The notes under the pieces were generated by a model. It had not been told where the DNA came from. It ran no database searches and saw only the letters and a program-made list of their open reading frames with translations. Positions 1 through 5,546 of a DNA stretch of 5,608 bases are shown one piece after another (position 1 is the stretch's first letter; each line of letters opens with the position of its first letter). The position numbers were made by a program, and so were the translations under genes. Source of the DNA: Woeseia sp. (GTDB taxonomy: Bacteria > Pseudomonadota > Gammaproteobacteria > Steroidobacterales > Woeseiaceae); assembly GCA_003229095.1 (NCBI GenBank), contig QIHS01000017.1, positions 1 to 5,608 of the forward strand, read 5' to 3'.

Positions 1-199
1 TCAGCAATTCGACCCCAGAAGTCCCACCCAGATGTGGCATGTCTGCCGCTCTCGCTGGTCACTTTTCGACGCGCGAAAAATACTGGCTCCTCCAGCGTAG
101 TTTGCCGCACGAAAAACGGCATGCAAGTCCGGGAAAAAGTTCGAACGGGTTCTCTGTTTTGCAAAATTGTAAGGTCTCTACTGCGCTTCTGCAGCAAGC

Positions 200-215
200 T
201 GTGATCTGCCTCACG
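200..215 (+). promoter_or_regulatory. CRP/Vfr-type operator
   Basis: The sequence TGTGATCTGCCTCACG matches the CRP core TGTGA-N6-TCACA at nine of ten core positions. The left half and adjacent spacer (TGTGATCT) are identical to the E. coli consensus. The centre is at 207.5. The likely start site from the -10 box at 237-242 is about 249, so the operator is centred near -41.5, the standard class II activator position. This predicts cAMP-CRP (or Vfr-like) activation of the two small genes downstream. The match and the spacing are seen in the sequence; binding is inferred. Confidence 0.6.
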
Positions 216-236
216 GTGCCCACAATTTGACCCGAC

Positions 237-242
237 TATAGT
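237..242 (+). promoter_or_regulatory. -10 element of the small-gene promoter
   Basis: TATAGT differs from the sigma-70 consensus TATAAT at one position. No good -35 box lies 17 bp upstream; the CRP-type site at 200-215 covers that region, as is usual for class II CRP-dependent promoters. The predicted start is about position 249, giving a leader of roughly 28 nt before the ATG at 277. Confidence 0.5.
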
Positions 243-276
243 CATCGTTAAGGACAAAGAAAGCGAACATGGATGT

Positions 277-468
277 ATGTCAAATAATTATTCAGAAAAT
301 GACGCGCCGGTAACGGCGTTGAAGAGTGAGTCGGCACGGCAGCGCTGGGAAATGTTCCACCGAGCTATTGCGCACGCCAAACAGTCGAACTCTGCCGCGC
401 TTCAGGAAGCGGAAACGCTGGACAGCAAACCCAAGCGAACGGGTCCGCTGCTCACGATCGCACGCTAG
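277..468 (+). CDS. Hypothetical 63-residue protein
   Basis: Family not recognised. The product is small, soluble and charged. It has no signal peptide or membrane segment, and residues 17-50 (rich in A, E, K, R and Q) look helical. The tail is basic (KPKRTG). The ATG at 277 is the only good in-frame start downstream of the predicted promoter start at about 249. Its ribosome binding site is weak: the purine-rich run at 250-263 (AAGGA, then AAAGAAAG) is 13 or more bases away and is better placed for another ATG at 269, which opens a 14-codon ORF (269-313) in a different frame. The gene lies 11 bp before the next small gene, on the same strand and behind the same CRP-type promoter, which argues for a two-gene unit. 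Whether it is a real gene is moderately likely; its function is unknown. Confidence 0.5.
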   Translation: MSNNYSENDAPVTALKSESARQRWEMFHRAIAHAKQSNSAALQEAETLDSKPKRTGPLLTIAR

Positions 469-479
469 CGGGAACCAGG

Positions 480-731
480 ATGGAACGATTTATTCAATAC
501 CTGGATGACCTGGAAGACCTTTTTTTTGCCTTTGCCCTGAATTGGGAACGAATATGCCGAGCTTGTCGATTTTCTTTTTTCATCTCGGTTTCGTTGATAT
601 TTCAATTCCTTGCGATTGGCCTGGCACTGTCTGAACCACCTCTTGCAGTAGCCCTTCTCGCCCTGCTGTTGGTCGGTCTGCTGCACAAGGTTGTCCTCTC
701 GAACGGGACTGCCTCTCTCGTCACTCCCTGA
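480..731 (+). CDS. Small membrane protein of unknown function, two TM helices
   Basis: The 83-residue product has an acidic, amphipathic N-terminus (MERFIQYLDDLEDLFFAFAL), then a basic patch (residues 24-30, with two Arg and two Cys). Two hydrophobic stretches follow, at about 31-50 and 54-69, separated by the short turn SEPP, and the tail is short and polar. This predicts an inner-membrane hairpin with both ends on the same face, probably cytoplasmic given the basic residues before helix 1. The start is supported by GGGAACC-type purines at 470-475, a short distance before the ATG. It sits 11 bp after the 63-residue ORF and ends 9 bp before the sigma-32 promoter of htpG, so read-through from this unit could also reach htpG. 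The composition is typical of a real small membrane protein. I do not recognise the family and assign no function. Confidence 0.6.
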   Translation: MERFIQYLDDLEDLFFAFALNWERICRACRFSFFISVSLIFQFLAIGLALSEPPLAVALLALLLVGLLHKVVLSNGTASLVTP

Positions 732-740
732 CCGGAAAAG

Positions 741-768
741 CTTGAAAAATTCCTTGTAGCCCCTATGG
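741..768 (+). promoter_or_regulatory. Sigma-32 (RpoH) heat-shock promoter of htpG
   Basis: CTTGAAA at 741-747 is a perfect RpoH -35 element. CCCCTATGG at 760-768 is a close match to the -10 consensus CCCCATnT. The two are separated by 12 nt (13 counted from CTTGAA), within the accepted range. The predicted start is near 775, giving an htpG leader of about 85 nt. htpG is a classic RpoH target in gammaproteobacteria, so site and gene agree. Confidence 0.85.
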
Positions 769-776
769 TGTGTGAC

Positions 777-810
777 CGCGCAGCATAGGTATTCTGCGTG
801 CTACTTTTTT
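777..810 (+). promoter_or_regulatory. Leader hairpin followed by T-run
   Basis: CGCGCAG (777-783) pairs with CTGCGTG (794-800) to give a 7-bp stem including one G-U pair, closed by a 10-nt loop. After CTAC comes six Ts (805-810). In a transcript starting near 775 the stem would sit almost at the extreme 5' end of the htpG mRNA. It could be a stabilising 5' hairpin, a weak terminator of read-through from the small genes upstream, or an attenuator. The 4-nt gap between stem and T-run weakens the terminator reading. Confidence 0.4.
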
Positions 811-815
811 GCGCT

Positions 816-864
816 CAGGAGAGGCTTAAATCGTGAGGAATGCATTGTGAGGAATACATCGTGA
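816..864 (+). promoter_or_regulatory. Strong SD and two overlapping five-codon mini-ORFs before htpG
   Basis: A near-perfect Shine-Dalgarno (CAGGAGAGG, 816-824) lies 8 nt before GTG 833. That GTG opens a five-codon ORF (GTG AGG AAT GCA TTG TGA, 833-850). Its stop overlaps a second GTG as GTGA (847-850). The second GTG opens another five-codon ORF (GTG AGG AAT ACA TCG TGA, 847-864), whose stop overlaps the htpG GTG, again as GTGA (861-864). Each mini-ORF carries GAGGA placed 7 nt before the next start. This predicts stepwise termination and re-initiation into htpG. The reading frames are read directly; translation of them is inferred. Confidence 0.45.
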
Positions 865-873
865 GTGATACCG
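832..873 (+). repeat. 14-bp tandem repeat at the htpG start
   Basis: The unit CGTGAGGAATGCAT (832-845) is followed directly by TGTGAGGAATACAT (846-859), with 12 of 14 bases identical. A third, decayed copy (860-873) matches the second at 9 of 14 and contains the htpG GTG. The unit length is not a multiple of three, so each copy puts its GTG in a different frame. This looks like replication slippage at a start codon and its Shine-Dalgarno. Confidence 0.7.
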
Positions 874-2750
874 ATGGTCGAGAGACCTTGGGCTTCCAGA
901 CAGAGGTTCGACAATTGATGCAGCTGATGATCCATTCGCTGTATAGCAACAAGGAAATTTTTCTGCGTGAACTGATTTCCAACGCCTCGGATGCTGCGGA
1001 CAGGTTGCGATTCCAGGCGCTGGCATCACCAGATCTGACCAAAGAAGACCCTGAACTGAAGATCAGGATCAGCTTCAATGTGGATGCCGGGACCATCACG
1101 GTAGCGGACAACGGCATCGGTATGTCGCGTGAGGAATTGATTGGCAATCTGGGCACGATTGCGCGATCCGGCACAGCAGAATTCCTGCAGCAGATGACCG
1201 GCGACCAGAAAAAAGACGCCAAGTTGATCGGCCAGTTCGGTGTCGGTTTTTATTCAGCATTTATCGTGGCCGACCGTGTCGAGGTGGTCTCACTAAAGGC
1301 CGGGCAGAGCGCCGATGCCGGCGTGCGATGGGAATCCGACGGGCAGGGTGAGTTTACGGTTGATAGCGCAAAGGACATCGAACGCGGCACCACCGTGACA
1401 CTGCATATCAAGGAGGACGAAAAGGAATTCCTCGATTCATTCCGACTCGAATCGCTGATTCGAAAATACTCAGATCACATTGCGTTTCCGGTTCTGTTGT
1501 CGAACGAGACGGATGACGACAAAGAAGAGAAATCAGTCAATGCCGCGACCGCCTTGTGGACGCGTGGGCGCAAGGACGTAAGCGCCGACGAATACAAAGA
1601 ATTCTACAAACACCTTGCACACGATTTCACTGATCCGCTGATCTGGAGCCACAACAAGGTTGAAGGAACAAGGGAATACACAAGCTTGCTGTTTATCCCG
1701 GCGACAGCACCGTTCGATCTTTGGAATCGTGAAGCGCCAAAAGGTCTCAAACTCTATGTTCAACGCGTGTTTATCATGGATGACGCCGAGCAATTTCTGC
1801 CGCTTTACCTGCGCTTCGTCCGGGGAGTTGTGGATTCGACGGATTTGCCATTGAATGTGTCCCGTGAAATGTTGCAGCAAGATCCCGACCTGGACGCGAT
1901 GCGAGGAGCGTTGACGCGACGCGTGATCGACATGCTCAGCAAAATGGCCAGCAGCGATGCGGAAAATTACGCGAAGTTTTGGCTTGAGTTTGGACAGACA
2001 ATCAAAGAGGGCGTCGTAGAAGACAAGCAAAATGCCGACAAGTTAATGAAGTTGCTGCGTTTCGCAACAACCCGGGCGGACTCTGATAAACAAGACCAGT
2101 CATTGCAGGACTACGTCTCCCGAATGGCCGACGGACAAGATAAAATCTACTACATTGTCGCTGAAAGTTACGCCTTGGCTACGGCCAGTCCACATCTCGA
2201 GCAACTTCGCGATAAAGGTCTTGAAGTGCTGCTATTGCATGACCGAATTGACCCGTGGATGGTCGATAGCCTGACAGAATTTGACGGCAAGAACTTTCAG
2301 GACGTCGGCAAAGGTCAGCTGTCGCTGCCTGAAGGCGATGGCGAGATGACGCAGGACGCAATAGATGATGAACACAAGCCGCTGCTGAAGAAAATTCGTA
2401 AGATACTTAAGGAAAAGGTCGAGAATGTTCAGGTCAGCCGGCGGTTGGTAGATTCACCGGCCTGTGTTGTGACGGCCGATCAGGATTTGGCACCACAGCT
2501 TCGACGCATGCTTGAGGCTTCCGGCCAGTCACTGCCCGAGTCCAAACCCGTTTTGGAAATCAACATTGACCATCCGCTGGTGCAGCGCCTGGCCGCGGAG
2601 GCTGATGAGAATCGCTTTAGCGAGCTGTCAAGAATAGTGCTCGATCACGCGCTACTGGCTGAAGGTGCACAGCTCGACAATCCTGCAGCTTATGTACGGC
2701 GCATGAATAAGTATTTGCTCGATATCGAGAGCGAGAGCCAGTCTCCCTGA
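861..2750 (+). CDS. htpG: Chaperone HtpG (bacterial Hsp90)
   Basis: Cytosolic ATP-dependent homodimeric chaperone that remodels client proteins, often with DnaK. The 629 residues compare with 624 in E. coli. The N-terminal GHKL ATPase domain (about 1-215) shows RELISNASDA with the catalytic Glu37 and Mg-binding Asn41, DNGIGM (83-88), the lid-region motif GTIARSGT (98-105) and GQFGVGFYS (124-132). The middle domain has FIMDDAEQFLP and the conserved LNVSREMLQQ carrying the arginine that contacts the nucleotide phosphate. The C-terminal dimerisation domain is full length and lacks the eukaryotic MEEVD tail. GTG 861 is chosen because the product then begins MSDTDGRETLGFQTEV like its homologues and has GAGGA 7 nt upstream. 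An in-frame ATG at 840 would add seven atypical residues and has no well-spaced binding site. Heat-shock control is predicted from the sigma-32 promoter. Confidence 0.97.
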   Translation: MSDTDGRETLGFQTEVRQLMQLMIHSLYSNKEIFLRELISNASDAADRLRFQALASPDLTKEDPELKIRISFNVDAGTITVADNGIGMSREELIGNLGTIARSGTAEFLQQMTGDQKKDAKLIGQFGVGFYSAFIVADRVEVVSLKAGQSADAGVRWESDGQGEFTVDSAKDIERGTTVTLHIKEDEKEFLDSFRLESLIRKYSDHIAFPVLLSNETDDDKEEKSVNAATALWTRGRKDVSADEYKEFYKHLAHDFTDPLIWSHNKVEGTREYTSLLFIPATAPFDLWNREAPKGLKLYVQRVFIMDDAEQFLPLYLRFVRGVVDSTDLPLNVSREMLQQDPDLDAMRGALTRRVIDMLSKMASSDAENYAKFWLEFGQTIKEGVVEDKQNADKLMKLLRFATTRADSDKQDQSLQDYVSRMADGQDKIYYIVAESYALATASPHLEQLRDKGLEVLLLHDRIDPWMVDSLTEFDGKNFQDVGKGQLSLPEGDGEMTQDAIDDEHKPLLKKIRKILKEKVENVQVSRRLVDSPACVVTADQDLAPQLRRMLEASGQSLPESKPVLEINIDHPLVQRLAAEADENRFSELSRIVLDHALLAEGAQLDNPAAYVRRMNKYLLDIESESQSP

Positions 2751-2768
2751 CAGACGGTCAATTCGGAC

Positions 2769-4244
2769 TCAGGTTGGTCGGGCACTGCTGCGCATGTGCG
2801 GTACCACAAGGCTGCGTTCGATAAATCCGAACAGAATCTCGGTCAGGATAGCGAGACCGGCAGCGGGCAGGGCGCCCTGCAGGATCAGCCGTGTATCGTT
2901 CAGCGCAAGACCGGTTACGATCGGGTCGCCAAGACCGCCAGCACCGATAAAGGCGGCCAGGGTTGCCGTGCCGATGCAGATAACCGCTGCCGTGCGAATT
3001 CCGGCGATGACATGTGGCATGGCAAGCGGCATTAGCACATAGCGCATTTCCTGGGCTCGGGTCATTGCCATCGCAGCGGCGACCTGCCGGTAACTTTGTG
3101 GAATGGCCAGCATCGCGGTAACGGTGCTGCGCGCAATAGGCAGGAGCGAATAAAGAAATAGTGCGATGATTGCCGGAGTCTGGCCCACTCCGACCAGCGG
3201 AATCAGCAGTGCCAGCAATGCGATTGACGGAACAGTCTGCAGCAGCCCGGTAAAGTAGAGGAAGGCATCGGCCAGTCTCCTGTGCGGATAGACCGTCGCC
3301 GCAATGCCGACGCCGGTAACGATCGCGAATGCCAGCGCAATAGCCGTCAATTTCAAATGACGTTTAGTGTTTTTCAGCAAATTATCGACCAGCGTTGGCC
3401 CCTGATTGGTTGCCAGGATGAGTCCTTCATCGTGCAGGAATCCATTGGCAATATCGGCGTAACTCCGATCGGGATCGAGAACATTCAGGTTGAGTTCGCG
3501 TATGTACGCGTCGTCAATACGTCCACTCAGGGAAGCGAGAATCTGCACAATTTCCGGGTCAATCGCATCGTGTGTCAGGAACGCCGCGAGATATTCGGGA
3601 AAAAACTCAAGGTCGTCGTCAAGTAAGACCAGGTCTGACTGAACAATCTGACCGTCGGATGTATAGACAGCAATGATATCGACCTGACCGGCATTGATGG
3701 CCTCGTAGGCAATGGCGTGTTCGATGCCGTCTACGTCGAGGTGGAAGTTGTAGCGGGCCTGCAATCCCGGCCAGCCATCTTGTCGATTCAGAAATTCGTG
3801 CGGAAAAGCAATACGCAACGGCGGTGCATTTGCCAGGTCGGAGATTCGTCGCAGCGATAGTCGTTCCGCGGATTCTGTCGATGCCGCGATCGCGTATGAA
3901 TTATTGAAACCAAGCGGATCCAGAAGTTGTAACCCGCGCTCTGCCAAAGCGTTCCGAATGTCGTTGAGCTCGGTCAATGACGGTTGCTCGAGAATAACTT
4001 CTGCAATCGTTCCGGTGTATTCCGGATAGAAATCGATCGCTTTGTTTTGCAATGCGTCATACGCGATCTTTGTGCCGTTCAAACCAAAGCGTCGGTCGAC
4101 TTCGAACCCCTTGCTTTCCAGCAGCTGTGCGCTGGCTTCTGCGAGAATGTAACTCTCGGCAAAATTCTTGCTGCCGATGACCACCGGTTCGGCATTAGCG
4201 GTTTGGATAGTGGCGAGAATCAGGGCAAGTGCTAAAACTCTCAC
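2769..4244 (-). CDS. OpuC/OsmF-type ABC importer: fused substrate-binding protein and permease
   Basis: Membrane component of a compatible-solute-type ABC importer (glycine betaine, choline, carnitine or a related quaternary amine). Residues 1-18 form a signal peptide with a probable ANA|E cleavage. Residues 19 to about 285 are an OpuAC/OsmF-type binding domain, with IGSKNFAESYILAE (23-36), the family motif YPEYTGT (73-79) and VYTSDGQI (193-200). From about 297 to 480 there is a BPD-type permease with about five to six helices, a TVPSIALLALLIP segment, a cytoplasmic EAA-like loop near 388-414 and FIGAGGLGDP (432-441). In the EAA loop the usual glycine is replaced (AMAMTRAQ where most relatives have G-M-T). 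The order is binding protein first and permease second, the reverse of OpuABC and EgtU. The start is GTG, overlapping the ATPase stop by four bases (GTGA), with GGGGGCAGG upstream. The substrate cannot be read from the sequence. Confidence 0.9.
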   Translation of the reverse strand: MRVLALALILATIQTANAEPVVIGSKNFAESYILAEASAQLLESKGFEVDRRFGLNGTKIAYDALQNKAIDFYPEYTGTIAEVILEQPSLTELNDIRNALAERGLQLLDPLGFNNSYAIAASTESAERLSLRRISDLANAPPLRIAFPHEFLNRQDGWPGLQARYNFHLDVDGIEHAIAYEAINAGQVDIIAVYTSDGQIVQSDLVLLDDDLEFFPEYLAAFLTHDAIDPEIVQILASLSGRIDDAYIRELNLNVLDPDRSYADIANGFLHDEGLILATNQGPTLVDNLLKNTKRHLKLTAIALAFAIVTGVGIAATVYPHRRLADAFLYFTGLLQTVPSIALLALLIPLVGVGQTPAIIALFLYSLLPIARSTVTAMLAIPQSYRQVAAAMAMTRAQEMRYVLMPLAMPHVIAGIRTAAVICIGTATLAAFIGAGGLGDPIVTGLALNDTRLILQGALPAAGLAILTEILFGFIERSLVVPHMRSSARPT

Positions 4245-4984
4245 GGACCTGCCCCCGACAACCCGGTCATCAGGTCGCGAACGTAATCATTCGCAGGTTG
4301 GTCCAGCACTGTCTGTACACGATCAAATTGCTGCACGCCGCCGGAACGCATGACAACAATGAATTGGGAAAGCCGGATAGCTTCTTCCGGATCGTGCGTC
4401 ACCAACACGGTTGAAATGGGTACTTTTTGCTGCAACTCCAGAAATTGTTCGTGAATGCTTCTGCGGGTCATCGTATCCAGCCCGGAAAAGGGTTCGTCGA
4501 GCAACAACAAGGCAGGGCGCAGCATCAGTGCGCGGCAGAGACCGGCTCGCTGCTGCTGGCCGCCGGATAATTGGTGCGGATATCGGTCCAGCACAGAATC
4601 CGGCAGATGCATCAGCGCCAGTAATTCTGCGAGGCGTTCATCTTGCCGGTCACGAGACCACTGACCGAGCACGGCCGGAAGCGTTACGTTCTCGCGGATT
4701 TTCATATGCGGCAGCAACGCCACGTCCTGAATCGCGTAACCGATGTTTCGCCGCAGCTCCCGTTGGTTCTCGGGCAAAATTTTGACACCGAGCGTCGTGA
4801 CGGTGCCGCTATCTGCGTTTAGCAGGCCGATAATGACCTGGACCAGGCTTGATTTGCCGCTGCCACTCGCCCCGAGTACGGCCGTCGTTTGACCGACGGG
4901 GATGGCAAGTGACACGTTATCCAGCGCATTAACGCTTCCCCGCCGCAGGCAGACGTTAGTGAGTTCCGTTGCAAATTCAGGCAT
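4241..4984 (-). CDS. ABC transporter ATPase, glycine betaine/carnitine/choline type
   Basis: Cytoplasmic energising subunit for the fused binding-protein/permease encoded immediately downstream; the genes overlap by four bases. Numbering from the chosen ATG (247 residues): Walker A GASGSGKSS at 38-46, Q-loop YAIQDVALLPH with Gln86, signature LSGGQQQR at 139-146, Walker B LLLLDEP at 159-165, D-loop SGLD, and H-loop His197 in VTHDPEEA. The Q-loop context and the C-terminal QPANDYVRDL are typical of the OpuCA/ProV/YehX group. It ends straight after the nucleotide-binding fold and has no CBS domains, so it lacks the ionic-strength sensor of OpuA/OpuCA-type proteins. The start is uncertain: the frame stays open to TTG 5068, and ATG 5026 would give 261 residues. 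ATG 4984 is preferred because the core fold begins a few residues later. None of these starts has a good Shine-Dalgarno. Confidence 0.92.
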   Translation of the reverse strand: MPEFATELTNVCLRRGSVNALDNVSLAIPVGQTTAVLGASGSGKSSLVQVIIGLLNADSGTVTTLGVKILPENQRELRRNIGYAIQDVALLPHMKIRENVTLPAVLGQWSRDRQDERLAELLALMHLPDSVLDRYPHQLSGGQQQRAGLCRALMLRPALLLLDEPFSGLDTMTRRSIHEQFLELQQKVPISTVLVTHDPEEAIRLSQFIVVMRSGGVQQFDRVQTVLDQPANDYVRDLMTGLSGAGP

Positions 4985-5069
4985 CTGCCGGTCTGTGGTT
5001 GATGTTGTGAGGATGATGGGCACCATACTGGGCGACCGCGAAATAGTAAAATATTGCGCTGTGAGCAAA

Positions 5070-5078
5070 TGCTATGAT
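5070..5078 (+). promoter_or_regulatory. Extended -10 promoter of msrB
   Basis: TGCTATGAT contains TATGAT (5073-5078), one base from TATAAT, preceded by the extended -10 dinucleotide TG. No strong -35 lies 16-17 bp upstream (AATATT/ATATTG), which is usual for extended -10 promoters. The predicted start is near 5085, giving a leader of about 18 nt. Confidence 0.5.
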
Positions 5079-5102
5079 TTATTGCAGAAAAGAGAGATAC
5101 CA

Positions 5103-5516
5103 ATGAGTACAGATAATGACGTTGACCTGAAACGTCGACTGACGAGTGAGCAGTTCGCAGTCACGCAGGAAAAGGGCACCGAACGGGCATTTAGCGGCGC
5201 GTACCTCGACCTCAAAGACGATGGGACTTATCGTTGCATTTGCTGCGCGGCAGAACTTTTCAGTTCCGGGCAAAAATTCGATTCAGGATCGGGCTGGCCA
5301 AGCTTCTGGCTTCCGCTTGCCGGCGACAATGTTCGCACGACGCGGGATGCCAGTCATGGCATGATTCGCACGGAAGTTTCCTGCAATCACTGCGATGCGC
5401 ACCTCGGGCACGTGTTTGAAGACGGTCCGCAGCCCAGTGGCCTGCGCTATTGCATCAACTCAGCGTCTCTCGATTTCAAGAAAGAAGAGGCGTCTGACGT
5501 GGACGAATCCAATTAA
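5103..5516 (+). CDS. msrB: Peptide-methionine (R)-S-oxide reductase
   Basis: Reduces the R epimer of methionine sulfoxide in proteins, using thioredoxin or another thiol donor; no signal peptide, so cytoplasmic. The 137 residues match the single-domain MsrB family. Zinc is held by two CxxC pairs, Cys45/Cys48 (CICC) and Cys94/Cys97 (CNHC). The active site shows GWPSF (64-68), HLGHVF (100-105) and the catalytic Cys117 in RYCINSASLDF. The usual resolving-cysteine position before GWPSF is serine here (DSGSGWPSF, Ser63), so the sulfenic intermediate must be resolved by another cysteine or directly by an external reductant; this variant is known within the family. The start is ATG 5103 with AGAGAG upstream. 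The longer open frame back to 4902 runs antisense through the ATPase gene and is not credible. Transcribed divergently from the ABC importer. Confidence 0.96.
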   Translation: MSTDNDVDLKRRLTSEQFAVTQEKGTERAFSGAYLDLKDDGTYRCICCAAELFSSGQKFDSGSGWPSFWLPLAGDNVRTTRDASHGMIRTEVSCNHCDAHLGHVFEDGPQPSGLRYCINSASLDFKKEEASDVDESN

Positions 5517-5546
5517 AAACGAACACTACAAATGAAGGCAAAATCA

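Larger units (their letters stand above)
1..276. other. Upstream region without a supportable gene
   Basis: No gene can be defended here. The stretch is poor in stop codons. The plus strand is open from the window edge to TGA 202-204 in one frame. The minus strand is open from a possible ATG at 245-243 to position 1, with inner candidate starts at ATG 122-120 and ATG 40-38 (the latter in another frame). None of the predicted peptides resembles a family I know, and none of the starts has a convincing ribosome binding site. An edge-truncated gene, most likely on the minus strand, remains possible. The right-hand end (200-276) carries the promoter elements for the following small genes. Confidence 0.5.

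Noticed and set aside
103..122. TGCCG/CGGCA inverted repeat as a terminator
   Set aside because: Only five base pairs with a nine-base loop and no following T-run on the plus strand; within chance expectation.
39..230. 63-codon plus-strand ORF
   Set aside because: No ribosome binding site and no domain. It overlaps open frames on both strands and runs through the CRP-type operator, so it is more likely chance openness.
815..1222. 135-codon minus-strand ORF over the htpG start
   Set aside because: Shadow of htpG codons. It is serine-rich without domains, and no promoter was seen.
1533..2030. 165-codon minus-strand ORF inside htpG
   Set aside because: It lies wholly within a highly conserved gene. 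The predicted product looks like reversed coding sequence and has no recognisable motif.
3282..3626. 114-codon plus-strand ORF inside the permease gene
   Set aside because: Antisense to a well-supported gene, with no family resemblance or ribosome binding site.
4985..5068. Longer ATPase N-terminus from TTG 5068
   Set aside because: It needs a rare TTG start without a Shine-Dalgarno, crosses the likely msrB promoter region, and adds residues not found in the ABC fold.
4902..5102. Upstream extension of msrB to ATG 4902
   Set aside because: It runs antisense through the 5' part of the ATPase gene and adds 67 residues unrelated to MsrB. ATG 5103 matches family starts and has its own promoter and ribosome binding site.
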